A stretch of DNA of 16,333 nt from Bryobacterales bacterium. GTDB taxonomy: Bacteria; Acidobacteriota; Terriglobia; Bryobacterales; Bryobacteraceae. Position numbers and translations under genes: made by a program. Numbering within the stretch: position 1 is the stretch's first letter; each line of letters opens with the position of its first letter. The stretch is from NCBI GenBank assembly GCA_003132865.1, contig PKYZ01000693.1, forward strand, positions 1,148 to 17,480, written 5' to 3'. A model generated the notes under the pieces. That model did not search any database, had not been told where the DNA came from, and saw only the letters and a program-made list of their open reading frames with translations. Shown here one piece after another: positions 1 through 8,544 of this stretch.

Positions 1-122
1 TCGAACGTGCCGCCGGAACGATTACGGCGCGGCTGGCTGGCAGAGGCCGAAGCGCGTAGAGGAGGGAAACCGTGAGCGCGATTCGATCCGGGACACATTC
101 CACGAGCGCGTGAACGGGGGCG

Positions 123-1253
123 TCACGCCTTCCAGATCTTCACCTGGTGCACCAATTCCCACATCATCCTGTCCATCGCACCTCCGGTGTCTCCTGAGGC
201 TTCCCGTGAATTGGCCAGAGCCGCCCAACAGAATCCGCTAGCGGTTCGGACCATGATGGAGGTCGTGCCGGGCAAGCTTCCTCCATGCCACCAATTGGGT
301 ACGCGGTTCACCGCCCAGCCCTTGGCATAACCGGCGTTGGCTGCACTCGCCGTGGTCATCTCCCGGATCGATTCGGGCGTCAAGATGTTGTGGCTGGCCG
401 AGTGCCCATCGACGTGGCTGGCGAACATCGCCAAGTCCCGTGCCGTAGCTAACCAGCCACCGTGGGAATCCATGCGGCGCACGTTCATGTCATACGGATT
501 CTGCCCTTTGGCGCCATAATAGACCACTTCGCCCCACGCGCGTTCCCCGAGCGTGTTCCCGGCCACGCGCATGTCAGTCACGCCGCAACGCTTCAAAATG
601 GTGTCGCGCACGTGCTGTTCGTACGCCACCCCCGTCAGCTTCTCGATCACGCGCCCCAGGATGCAAAACCCGAAGTTGGAGTAGGCGAAGTGCTCCCCTG
701 GCGGATGTGTCAGGGCCACGTTCTCAATGGCCCAACTGATGAGCTGCTTGTGACTCATTTCGGGGCGGCGAAACATGGGGTCGGTACCATCGTTCTGCCA
801 TCCGCCACCGGTGTGCGTAAGCAGGTGTTTGATGCGGATTTCCCCTACCCACTGCTTGTAAGGCGGCTTGCCGAAGTCGTGGCCCAAAATGCCGCGGGAA
901 CCGAAGACGACATCGTCCAGGGTCAGGCGCTTATCTTCCATGAGGCGGAACAACGTCACCGAAGTGATGGGTTTCGATACACTAGCGATGCGGAACAAGT
1001 GCGCGGGCGTCACCCTCTCATTCTTGTCGCGGTCGGCGAAGCCGAAGCCGCGTTCGTAGAGTAACTCGCCGTTCCGCGCCACCGCCATAGATAGGCCAGG
1101 TACCAAATGGTCCCGCATGAAGGCCGATACCACGGCTGCCATGCCGGCGAGTTCATGCGGTTGCGGTGAAGGGGGAGTATCCGCAGCCGACGTCGAAGCC
1201 GCCGCGACAGCTCCCCCGACAAGACGGAGAAAGGCCCTGCGCGATTCAGGCAT
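123..1253 (-). CDS. Tat-exported class C beta-lactamase-like serine hydrolase
   Basis: This predicted 376-residue hydrolase belongs to the beta-lactamase class C / penicillin-binding-like / esterase EstB superfamily. Visible motifs are SVSK at residues 91-94 (nucleophile Ser91, Lys94), YSN at 191-193 and HGG at 323-325, the three active-site boxes of the fold in correct order and spacing. I chose the ATG at 1253 because it begins MPESRRAFLRLVGG, a twin-arginine signal followed by an Ala-rich stretch; the frame stays open to 1331 but those 26 residues would bury the signal. No strong Shine-Dalgarno is visible. The protein should be folded in the cytoplasm and exported. Members of this family act as beta-lactamases, D-aminopeptidases or esterases, and the sequence alone does not tell which; HGG in place of the KTG of true AmpC enzymes favours an esterase or peptidase. 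It is divergent from the cyclase at 1637. Confidence 0.9.
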   Translation of the reverse strand: MPESRRAFLRLVGGAVAAASTSAADTPPSPQPHELAGMAAVVSAFMRDHLVPGLSMAVARNGELLYERGFGFADRDKNERVTPAHLFRIASVSKPITSVTLFRLMEDKRLTLDDVVFGSRGILGHDFGKPPYKQWVGEIRIKHLLTHTGGGWQNDGTDPMFRRPEMSHKQLISWAIENVALTHPPGEHFAYSNFGFCILGRVIEKLTGVAYEQHVRDTILKRCGVTDMRVAGNTLGERAWGEVVYYGAKGQNPYDMNVRRMDSHGGWLATARDLAMFASHVDGHSASHNILTPESIREMTTASAANAGYAKGWAVNRVPNWWHGGSLPGTTSIMVRTASGFCWAALANSREASGDTGGAMDRMMWELVHQVKIWKA

Positions 1254-1636
1254 ACTCTGAATGGTCGCACGACGGGCGCTGTCGTGGATGGCCCAACGCG
1301 CGGAAGTTGGTCCCAACCTGACCGTTACCACCGTCAGGGCTATGCCGAAGCAGATTGATCTCTCCCGTTAACATTGACCGTGGCCACAGTCGCGCTCGCG
1401 AGCTTCTGCATTTATCGCTGCCGTGATTCCTGCGAGCCGCGCAGCGTCGATTTCGCCCACGAAGGCACTAAGAACGGAGTAGCGGGGTCGGGAATTTCTT
1501 CGCCTTGCGCCCCACGACGAACGAGGTCGATTCTCGCGCGCCCTCGTTCGCATCGCAGAATCGGAATTACAACGCTGACCTTGCGGAGATGTCCGACAGA
1601 GGACTGGAGTAACATAGTACGGATGGAGGGGACACC
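1254..1636. other. divergent intergenic region with a perfect inverted repeat
   Basis: This region separates the serine hydrolase (minus) from the cyclase (plus) and should hold both promoters. I cannot point to a convincing -35/-10 pair for either; TAACAT at about 1610-1615 is a possible -10 for the cyclase but lacks a well-spaced -35. A perfect 9-bp inverted repeat lies at 1518-1526 and 1542-1550. A minus-strand stretch ending at 1368 has a protein-like composition (AFVGEIDAARLAGI and onward) and might be the tail of a lost gene, but has no start or recognisable family. Confidence 0.45.
1518..1550. repeat. 9-bp inverted repeat, 15-nt spacer
   Basis: CGAACGAGG at 1518-1526 is the exact reverse complement of CCTCGTTCG at 1542-1550. 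It lies in the space between two divergent genes, so it could be an operator for a dimeric regulator or an RNA hairpin. There is no T-run after it, so it is not a classical intrinsic terminator. No regulator gene is next to it. Confidence 0.5.
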
Positions 1637-2071
1637 ATGACCGAAGAAGAGCGAGACTTGGGACAGCGTTGGTTCGAGGAAGTGTGGAACAGAGGCCGTC
1701 GCGATGCGATTCCCGAGATGCTTGCGCCCGATGCCGTGCTGCATGAAGCAGGACTTGATTCAGTGGGTCCGGACGGTTTCTACCCCCTCTTCGACCGAAT
1801 TCATGCCGCCATGGACGAGATTCAAACGACAGTCCACGAAACCATTGCAGAGGGTGATCGCCTCTGCGTTCGTTGGTCGTTCACGGCGAAGCACTCTGGC
1901 CCTGGATTGGGCATCCCTGCTTCCGGCAAGACTATCCACGTGACCGGCATCACAATCATGCGGATTGCCGACGGCAAAGCAGTGGAAGGGTGGCAGAACT
2001 GGGACATGCTTGGAATGATGGAACAGATCCGAGGGACCGCAAGGGCGGCCACTTATGTTGCTGCTTCATAG
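1637..2071 (+). CDS. SnoaL-like polyketide cyclase / ester cyclase (NTF2 fold)
   Basis: This 144-residue protein has the length and pattern of the SnoaL-like / ester cyclase family of the NTF2-like fold. The N-terminus is an amphipathic helix with W-x-EEVWNRG, then MLAPDAVLHE, the second strand EGDRLCVRWSFTAKHSG, and the C-terminal GKTIHVTGITIMRIADGKAVEGWQNWDMLGMM. The start is an ATG with a strong GGAGGGG ribosome binding site about 6 nt upstream. No signal peptide or membrane segment is present, so it is cytoplasmic. Family members catalyse ring closure in polyketide synthesis or act as small-molecule hydrolases or binders; many stand-alone copies have no known substrate. No polyketide genes are nearby, so the SnoaL name is a fold assignment rather than a pathway call. 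Confidence 0.88.
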   Translation: MTEEERDLGQRWFEEVWNRGRRDAIPEMLAPDAVLHEAGLDSVGPDGFYPLFDRIHAAMDEIQTTVHETIAEGDRLCVRWSFTAKHSGPGLGIPASGKTIHVTGITIMRIADGKAVEGWQNWDMLGMMEQIRGTARAATYVAAS

Positions 2072-2095
2072 CCTGGGGCATACCCTCCAACACTG

Positions 2096-2584
2096 ATGGG
2101 TGGCCTTCCGGGTTGGTCGGATCGCCCGCCTGGCGAATCCCGAACAAACGCCTGCGCATCCCGCCGAATTCGGTCCCCTGAGCTTACCCGGCTGTCTCGA
2201 AATCGTCGGCTGCGGGTTCTCGCCAACTTCGTCCGCCTCGAATCGATCCCGGCGGACTGGAGGGAGTGGCGGGTGAACGCCGCCAACGCCAGCGCCCTTG
2301 CGCACACGCTCTCCGGCGAGAGGGACCTCGCACTGCTGTTCCGGACGCTCGCCACTCTCCGGACCGACATCGCGCTGTTTGACGACGTGGACGAACTACA
2401 ATGGCACGGTCCCGAGGCTGGATTCGAGACCTTGGGGGCGCGACTCGAAGCGGCGGTCACCGGGATCAGGCGGCCTTTTCGCTGGGCGCTCATCAAGCGC
2501 GTCCGTCCAACGTTGCCACGAGAGCCGAAGCGCGGTGTAATCCGGCAAGATCGCCTTTCGCGGCCGTCTTTCGAGGAAAATTGA
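2096..2584 (+). CDS. hypothetical ORF, strongly biased codons, family unknown, possibly degraded
   Basis: I do not recognise this 162-residue ORF. Its middle, from about residue 30 to 125, has the third-position G/C preference expected of a real gene here and reads as a soluble, helical, Leu/Ala-rich segment (for example VRLESIPADWREWRVNAAN). The first 30 and last 35 residues are Arg/Pro/Ser-rich and look like read-through of non-coding sequence. No Shine-Dalgarno precedes the ATG at 2096. It starts 25 nt after the cyclase gene on the same strand. A remnant of a longer gene that lost its ends is as likely as an intact gene. Confidence 0.4.
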   Translation: MGGLPGWSDRPPGESRTNACASRRIRSPELTRLSRNRRLRVLANFVRLESIPADWREWRVNAANASALAHTLSGERDLALLFRTLATLRTDIALFDDVDELQWHGPEAGFETLGARLEAAVTGIRRPFRWALIKRVRPTLPREPKRGVIRQDRLSRPSFEEN

Positions 2585-3036
2585 AAAACTGCGGAAGCTG
2601 AGGAATCGGGCGGTGCACGGCCCCGAATGCCCCTGGGTCGGCACATAGTCCCGCAAGAACCATTATCATGTTCGAGTTACAAGTGAGAGGGCGTGCATCG
2701 AATGTACGGCGTAATGGCAAATTCTAGTCACGGCAGGCGTAGCGGCGTGGCCACAGAACACTCTCCAACCTTCAGAGCTGGGTGAAGTGGAAAGAGGACC
2801 AGATTTGGGCAAGCTTTGATTTATTGGGGCTCCGCCGGTCCTCCGCTGCTCCAGCGGTCGCGCCCCCTAGATTGCTGCTTTGGCGAGCACGCCTCCCTTC
2901 GCAAAAGCGCAGTCGCCGGCACGCGCGAAATAGGTGTATTCGCTTCGCTCGGGCGGACAAAAGAGGTTCTTTAACGTGCCCGGCAAGAGTTCCGTGTGTT
3001 TCTTAGGGGAATGATCACGAAATGCTCCTTCCGGCC
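2585..3036. other. intergenic region between convergent genes, no supported gene
   Basis: This stretch lies between the plus-strand ORF ending at 2584 and the minus-strand cytochrome gene ending at 3037. Short ORFs on both strands here have low-complexity, Arg/Ser-rich translations, no ribosome binding site and no recognisable family. The one structured element I see is a compound hairpin at 2826-2866. Confidence 0.5.
2826..2866. repeat. compound hairpin between convergent genes
   Basis: CCGCTG (2843-2848) and CAGCGG (2852-2857) form a 6-bp stem with a 3-nt loop. They are nested inside GGGGC (2826-2830) and GCCCC (2862-2866). The GC-rich structure could act as a transcription barrier for both converging genes, but it lacks a U-tract on either side and lies about 170 nt beyond the cytochrome stop codon. 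Terminator function is an inference. Confidence 0.35.
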
Positions 3037-5550
3037 TCAAAAGGTCTTGATGAATTCGATCAGCGCAAGCTTGTCCGCATCGCTCAGCGCCGGTCCGCGG
3101 TCGCTTAAGGCTTTTGCTCTTAACTGTGGATCGGCCTTCTCGGCCGGCTCCAGATAATCCGTTCCAAAATAATGCCCCCGATTGACGACGAGGTCGGGGC
3201 ACTTACTGAGGGTAAGCATGCTCTCCACCAGATTCTCAAAGACCTGCGCCGCCTGCTGGTCGGTCGGGTTGGGCCCGAGGGCCCTGAAGTCGCTGTCAAT
3301 CTTGCGGACCAACGCCAGAATTTGACCGTCGCGCTCCAACTGCTTGGCCGGGTCGTCGGCCAGCAGATTCAGATTTGCCAGCAAACCCACCGGCGTGCCG
3401 GCCGGAATCGGCCCGAGCTGTATGCCCCCGGAGCCGAACACCGACGGCGCAAAATGCTGGCCTATTCCGAGGAATGGCTGCAGCGCTGGGGGAAGGTAGC
3501 CGCCCGCAATACGGATATAACTGCTCTGTGTCGTCCGGTCGATCAAGCCGGGAACTTTGTCTCCCAGCTTACTGTCCTTTTGGCGCCTCTCCGGCCACAG
3601 CATCTGCTCGATGGACGCCTTGAACGTTCGCATCCGGGCTTCCACAGACGGATTTGTTTCAAAGGGAACATCGAACGGGGCGACCGAGTTGTTCAGCAGA
3701 AAGGGTGCCGTAGACCATACGCTGATGAGCGACGGCGGGCGCGTGTATCCCCGGCCGCCGGCCGGCAGCAGGTATTGGCGTGGCTCGCCGGTCTGGGGCT
3801 GATACCAGGTAATCTCTCCGGCGGATGGCAGGTCCTTGTACGATTGCGATGAGAAGTTATCCCAGATGTTACCGCCCAGCGCATTGGTTGCGAGCGGGCT
3901 GCAGGCGTTGGTATGGAGAAGTGTAACTGGTACGCGGAACTCCGCCGAAAGATAGTTGTTGTCGAGAAAATCGTCCGCGAGGACAATCCTCTTCATTTCC
4001 TCTTTGAACTCGGGCGTCTTGGTCCACTCAAAGTACTTGTTCCAGCAGCTCAGATAATCCTTGCCGTTGCGACCGTCCGGATCGAGTCCCTGGGCCACCT
4101 CGGGCCGTTTGCTCGAATGGCAGCGCGCGCACGTCTCGGCGAACACGATTTTTCCGCGCGTCAAGAGCGCCGTATCCTTTAGGTACTTGCCGCCGTCCGG
4201 GGCATCCTTCAGGTGGTGAGGATCGGTCGTCTTGAGGAAGAACTCGGCAGTGAAGAACGTCTGCGCCTCGGTAGCCTTGAAATACGCCGAGTTTTCACGC
4301 GCGACTTTGATTTCGATCGGCGTGATGGGCTTGCCACCCACCAACGCATTGAAGTGCAGCAGCCATTCCTCACTGAACGTTCCAATGTTCAGATAGACTC
4401 GATTCAAAGCTCCCATCACCCCGACCGAATCCGCCCCATCCTTCAGAACGCGCGGCGTCCACACGGTCGAGGGCTTCTCGTAGAGCTGGGACAGCGGGCC
4501 CGTGGTAAGGTAGTCGTTGATTTGATGGTTGTCCTGTTGCCCCCCCGCCGCCAGCGTTTCCTTCCCCCAACGCTTCGCTTCCAGCAAACGAGGATACACC
4601 ATATAGAGCGCATTCATGGTTCGCGGGTTGTTGATGTTGTCCGTGGAAACCAGCGAGGTGTCCAGAGTTCCAGGCCGGGACGTATGAAAGAGCTGATAGG
4701 CGAAATTGCTGGGGTCCGCCTCCCAGTAGAAGATCTTGTCGATCCAGAAGTACTGGGCGCCGACGTTGGAACTGAGGTTTTCCCACTTGGGATTGTTGGG
4801 ATCCGCGGGCGGGTTGATCGGATTGGGCCCTATGTGGCAAAACCCACACGACATTCCGACGCGATAGGGCCGGATTAGATCCCTTGATTCGTAGTAACTC
4901 CGATCGGTGTAATATCTTACCGGATCCCACTTTTTCTGCGCAGCCTCATCGAAATCGGGGTTCGGGAACAGGCGCATGCCGACAATTCCAGTGGCGTATC
5001 CGTAATAAGAACCCGCGGGAATGTTTTTCCCCCGGGCGCCATACTTCACGCCCGGATATTTCTGCTCGTTCTCGAAGGGGTCCGGGGGGCAGTCGGGCAG
5101 CCGCTGATCGAGCCATAGCCCGTATCTCTTGGGATCGGGGCCGGTTGCCTTTACGAAGCAGGGCTCGTTGACCAAGCCGAGGTATATCCAACGATTATCG
5201 CGGCTGGCCTTCAGTCCCGGGTAAGAGGAAAGAGTCTTGATGAAATCCAGCACGCCGGCACTGGCTAAGGTCAGCTTGTCCCAGAGCCGGTCGTTTCCCG
5301 CCGTCCACATGACCCAGGTGTTGCGCCCTTTGATCTCATCCGGCGAAAGATCAATCGGGCCCTTGGGGCCCCGGTCCATGTCGCGGAGGTACTCCTTCTC
5401 ATCCGCGGCATTGAAATAATCCGCCGTCAAGCCCGCCAGTTGCGCCTCATCCTTGACGTGTCCGATCTTTGGGCTCCGCCACCACGTGAACAACCATGCC
5501 CCCACGGCTACCACAACTACCAACAACAACACGATGAGAATCTTCTTCAT
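3037..5550 (-). CDS. membrane-anchored di-haem cytochrome c, peroxidase-like C-terminus
   Basis: The 837-residue product opens with MKKILIVLLLVVVVAVGAWL, an uncleaved anchor or signal segment, so the bulk is periplasmic. Two c-type haem motifs are present: CGFCH at about 235-239 and CARCH at 474-478. After the second come GYTRPPSLISVWSTAPFLLN and the C-terminal ALSDADKLALIEFIKTF, both typical of di-haem cytochrome c peroxidase / cytochrome-oxidoreductase proteins. The protein is more than twice the size of classical CcpA; the first haem sits in a long N-terminal region I cannot assign. The ATG at 5550 has AAGGGGG about 6 nt upstream. It is the last gene of the minus-strand run, 150 nt after the DyP gene, and could take electrons from, or deliver them to, its neighbours' substrates. 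Function beyond haem electron transfer is not shown. Confidence 0.88.
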   Translation of the reverse strand: MKKILIVLLLVVVVAVGAWLFTWWRSPKIGHVKDEAQLAGLTADYFNAADEKEYLRDMDRGPKGPIDLSPDEIKGRNTWVMWTAGNDRLWDKLTLASAGVLDFIKTLSSYPGLKASRDNRWIYLGLVNEPCFVKATGPDPKRYGLWLDQRLPDCPPDPFENEQKYPGVKYGARGKNIPAGSYYGYATGIVGMRLFPNPDFDEAAQKKWDPVRYYTDRSYYESRDLIRPYRVGMSCGFCHIGPNPINPPADPNNPKWENLSSNVGAQYFWIDKIFYWEADPSNFAYQLFHTSRPGTLDTSLVSTDNINNPRTMNALYMVYPRLLEAKRWGKETLAAGGQQDNHQINDYLTTGPLSQLYEKPSTVWTPRVLKDGADSVGVMGALNRVYLNIGTFSEEWLLHFNALVGGKPITPIEIKVARENSAYFKATEAQTFFTAEFFLKTTDPHHLKDAPDGGKYLKDTALLTRGKIVFAETCARCHSSKRPEVAQGLDPDGRNGKDYLSCWNKYFEWTKTPEFKEEMKRIVLADDFLDNNYLSAEFRVPVTLLHTNACSPLATNALGGNIWDNFSSQSYKDLPSAGEITWYQPQTGEPRQYLLPAGGRGYTRPPSLISVWSTAPFLLNNSVAPFDVPFETNPSVEARMRTFKASIEQMLWPERRQKDSKLGDKVPGLIDRTTQSSYIRIAGGYLPPALQPFLGIGQHFAPSVFGSGGIQLGPIPAGTPVGLLANLNLLADDPAKQLERDGQILALVRKIDSDFRALGPNPTDQQAAQVFENLVESMLTLSKCPDLVVNRGHYFGTDYLEPAEKADPQLRAKALSDRGPALSDADKLALIEFIKTF

Positions 5551-5700
5551 ATTGCCCCCTTATCCAGTCCCTCTGGCCGCGGTCCGGTGGACAAATCGGC
5601 TTCGCGAACCAAGATTGAGCCACTTGCAGAACAGACAGTCCACCCCGTCACGGACCATGCAATCCCGCCCTTCAATGCGCTCCTTCGAATCACTCCCCTT

Positions 5701-7212
5701 CTACTCGCCCACACGGCTGAAATACCGAAGCGCGCGTATCCCGGGCATAAAGAAATACGCGCCTCCGCGGACCGTAATGAACTGCGGCAGTCCGGAGATG
5801 CATCGCCGCACTCCCCCTTCCCGCGGAATGGTGAAATTGTCCGTCGAATTGCCGTCGCCAATGGGAGTACGGTTCCCCAGCAACGGGTCGCTCTCTCCAG
5901 TGAGTCCGTCGAACTTGGTGCTCATTAGCCACGCATTCTGCACGAACTCAAACTGGCGGACGATGTTGGCACTCAGACAGAGGAAGTGCAGACCCGGCTT
6001 CGGATCTTCCGGGGGCGGGTTTTGAACGGGGGGCGACAGCGCCAAACCGGGACCATATTCCCGGCCGCGCCGCACAATGCGGTGGAACCGGGTGGAGGCC
6101 ATGATATCCGTTCGAAAGCCTCTCGACAGCCTCGACGCCCAACCTAACATACTCAACCAGCGCGCCAGCCACCAGGAGGGCCGGTTCGGGTAGTCCGTGT
6201 TGCGAGGGTTGGCGCGCCGGATGTGCGCGCCAAACGGGCATCGCGTTCCCGCGGGGTCCTGGTCAAACGTGAAGCGATTCGGATCGTCTTTCGGATCGGA
6301 ACCAATACCCGGAATCGGAACCGCGCTCAACTGCGCCAGGGGCTGACCCTCCATCGTACGCCCCACCATGCTCTCCGCCAGTTGTTGGCGCGCTCCGGGG
6401 TTGGAGCCGGTCTGGCCGTCAAGAAACTTCCAGAATCCGTGGACATCCTGCTCCAGAGTACGCATTACGAGGTAGGTACCGTTGCGGCCCACGTCTTTCT
6501 TGGCCGGCACATCTTCAGCGTCCGGCAAATCGGCTGCCCGCCGATCGGTGGAATCGACTAGTGGCCGGTCGGTGTACTTGCCGTATTCATTGACATACCC
6601 CAGCAGAAACTCGCCGGTCGCTACCTGGTTGCTGTATGTGATCTGGTCGCTGCTAATGCTCGGAGTACCCTCCCAATCGATCCAGGGCTGGCTGATGCCG
6701 TCTTTGAAGCCGAATGGTTCGTGGCCGCCCATGTCCGTGGTGTCCAGGCAACGAATCAATTCAAAGGCAGCATCCCAGGCGTTGTCCTGCAAGGTGCGCT
6801 TCCTTTCGTCGAGCTTGCCGGGCAGGGCGAAGAGCATGACCAGCACATCGGGAATGCTTCCGCCGTAACCCCACCACCATGCCTCCGGCGCATTGGCGCC
6901 CACATCCCCTAAACGACGCGAGCGGTTCTCTTCGCCCGCCATTCCGGATTGGAATTCGGTCGAAAAACCGGCCAGCACATTGGAGGGCAGTCCTAGCTTG
7001 CCCAGACCGGCCCAGGTAAATGCCACCTGCAAGACGCCGTCGGGCGGGTGCGCTTGAAGCTCCGCAGTCGCCACCGGCGCCACCGCACACCAGGCGCGAG
7101 CCGCCGCCCGATCGCGAATCCGGAGCAGCAGATAACAGGCCTCCGTCAACCGCGCGTATCCAAAGCGCACCAAGCCTTGCACGTCTTTGGTGTCGATGGA
7201 GGTCGTTGGCAT
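5701..7212 (-). CDS. DyP-type (dye-decolourising) haem peroxidase
   Basis: The 503-residue protein carries the DyP signatures. GFKDG at 168-172 is the GxxDG motif with the catalytic distal Asp171. RCPFGAHIRRANPR near 324-337 holds the predicted proximal haem ligand His330. RRGREYG near 381-387 supplies the distal Arg, most likely Arg381. A typical C-terminal segment runs from GLHFLCLSANI to DPLLGNR. The length fits the longer DyP classes rather than the roughly 300-residue EfeB-like ones. There is no Tat or Sec signal, so it is probably cytoplasmic or encapsulated. The ATG at 7212 has GAGGTGAT directly upstream, and the preceding gene ends only 9 nt away, so the two are almost certainly co-transcribed. 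DyPs oxidise dyes, phenolics or Mn(II) with H2O2; the natural substrate is unknown here. Confidence 0.95.
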   Translation of the reverse strand: MPTTSIDTKDVQGLVRFGYARLTEACYLLLRIRDRAAARAWCAVAPVATAELQAHPPDGVLQVAFTWAGLGKLGLPSNVLAGFSTEFQSGMAGEENRSRRLGDVGANAPEAWWWGYGGSIPDVLVMLFALPGKLDERKRTLQDNAWDAAFELIRCLDTTDMGGHEPFGFKDGISQPWIDWEGTPSISSDQITYSNQVATGEFLLGYVNEYGKYTDRPLVDSTDRRAADLPDAEDVPAKKDVGRNGTYLVMRTLEQDVHGFWKFLDGQTGSNPGARQQLAESMVGRTMEGQPLAQLSAVPIPGIGSDPKDDPNRFTFDQDPAGTRCPFGAHIRRANPRNTDYPNRPSWWLARWLSMLGWASRLSRGFRTDIMASTRFHRIVRRGREYGPGLALSPPVQNPPPEDPKPGLHFLCLSANIVRQFEFVQNAWLMSTKFDGLTGESDPLLGNRTPIGDGNSTDNFTIPREGGVRRCISGLPQFITVRGGAYFFMPGIRALRYFSRVGE

Positions 7213-7221
7213 TCGATCACC

Positions 7222-8517
7222 TCACAGAAGCTGAGCCCATTCGCGCGCGGCTTCGCCGGAGAGGGCGGCCGTTTCCAGGCCCTGGCGGATTCGGCTGTTC
7301 CTCTCCAACTCCACGGCGGTCAAACTGGGGTGCGCGTTGTACCAGACGTCGGTCGGCAGTTGATGCCGCCGGAGGAAATACTTGAATTTCTGTTCGTCCT
7401 TGGCGCCGCCTGCCAGCAGCCAGCGCGTCGCGGGGTATCCGATGCCGTTTGCGAAGGTCACATTCAGGCCGAAGGCCACTTTGTTAATGAAGTCGTCATT
7501 GTAACTGTCCAGGCTGCCATCATAGCTGGTGGCGAAGAAGATTCGTTTCATGCCGTCCAGATAAACCCACCGGGCAAATTGAATGGTGCGCACCCTGGCC
7601 AGCCGGCCTTGGGTATAGGGCCAGTGCCGCGCGGTCCAGTCGATGATCAACAAAATGTAGCGGCCCATCCATCGCCGTACCAACCCTGGCTTCCAACTGC
7701 CCATCGCGCTGAACTGGTTTGTAAACTCATAGTCTTCAATATCTGCCAGCGCCTTCGCTTGGTCCGGGCTGGGGCGCGGGGCATAGACCGGTTCGGTATT
7801 TTCCCGGAGGCGGATAAGGACCAGCAACACAAGCGCTACCGGCGAAAGCAAAAGGATAAGCAATCCACTGCCAATCAAGTGAACTACGTTGCCGATCCTT
7901 TCGCCCCGTGGCGTGGGCGCGGGCGGTGTCAAGCTGAGGCACCCGGCGGCGATTTCGGCTTCCACAAACTTGCGCAACTGCACGCGAATCTGCTCGGCGG
8001 GCTGGCCTTCCAGCGCGGCGGCGTTGGCATCGAGATAAGCGTCGATTGCCTTCCGCAACCCGGCCTCTTCGCGAACCTGTTTCATGGTTCGCCCCCGCCA
8101 GTTCACGTATTGGGTGGCCACGGGCAGGTCGTGATCCCGTATCCATTGCAGCAGATCGGCGCCGTCCGCGAAATCCTCGCAAAACGAAAACACGCGCCGC
8201 AGACCGGGCCCGGCGCAATTGGCAAGATCTCTCAGGAACTCCGCCTTGCCACCATCAAAATCGCAGGTGAGGGCCAGGTATAGGGGATATTCCTGGCGTG
8301 GCAACCCGTACAACCGATGAATGTCATCCAGAGTCTGGTCGTCCAGAATTACGAACCGGGCAAAGTGCAGGTTCTCCAGCTTCCCAAAGGGAACCAGCGG
8401 GTTGGCTGTGTTCACCCGGCCCGGAGCGAAGTTCATAGTCGACAACAACGCTCTGAGGCCGCCCAGCGACTTGCGGTCTACCCGGGCAGCCACCATCAAA
8501 CTAGACTGTGGCGTCAT
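7222..8517 (-). CDS. 431-residue protein with two repeated lobes around a membrane segment
   Basis: I know no named family for this protein. It contains an internal duplication. Lobe A (about 49-165) has HFARFVIL, then YLALTCDFDG, then WIRDHDLPVATQYVNW. Lobe B (about 311-416) has QFARWVYL, then IFFATSYDGSLDSY, then FLRRHQLPTDVWYNAHP. The lobes are separated by a hydrophobic stretch at about 208-236 (VVHLIGSGLLILLLSPVAL and onward), one long helix or a tight hairpin. The FAR...DG pattern suggests a ferredoxin-like alpha/beta fold of the kind found in DyP and chlorite dismutase; this is inference. No haem-ligand motif is evident. It lies 27 nt after the 144-residue protein gene and 9 nt before DyP, so it probably assists the peroxidase, perhaps by tethering it to the membrane. 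The Shine-Dalgarno (GAGG) is weak and distant. Confidence 0.85.
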   Translation of the reverse strand: MTPQSSLMVAARVDRKSLGGLRALLSTMNFAPGRVNTANPLVPFGKLENLHFARFVILDDQTLDDIHRLYGLPRQEYPLYLALTCDFDGGKAEFLRDLANCAGPGLRRVFSFCEDFADGADLLQWIRDHDLPVATQYVNWRGRTMKQVREEAGLRKAIDAYLDANAAALEGQPAEQIRVQLRKFVEAEIAAGCLSLTPPAPTPRGERIGNVVHLIGSGLLILLLSPVALVLLVLIRLRENTEPVYAPRPSPDQAKALADIEDYEFTNQFSAMGSWKPGLVRRWMGRYILLIIDWTARHWPYTQGRLARVRTIQFARWVYLDGMKRIFFATSYDGSLDSYNDDFINKVAFGLNVTFANGIGYPATRWLLAGGAKDEQKFKYFLRRHQLPTDVWYNAHPSLTAVELERNSRIRQGLETAALSGEAAREWAQLL

Positions 8518-8544
8518 TTGAAGGAAACCTCGTCTTACCGCGAC

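Noticed and set aside
462..1064. 200-codon plus-strand open frame
   Set aside because: It is a shadow of the serine hydrolase gene, which carries all three catalytic boxes.
7048..8283. 411-codon plus-strand open frame
   Set aside because: It is antisense to the two-lobed and DyP genes, which have ribosome binding sites, recognisable motifs and tight spacing. Its translation shows no domain.
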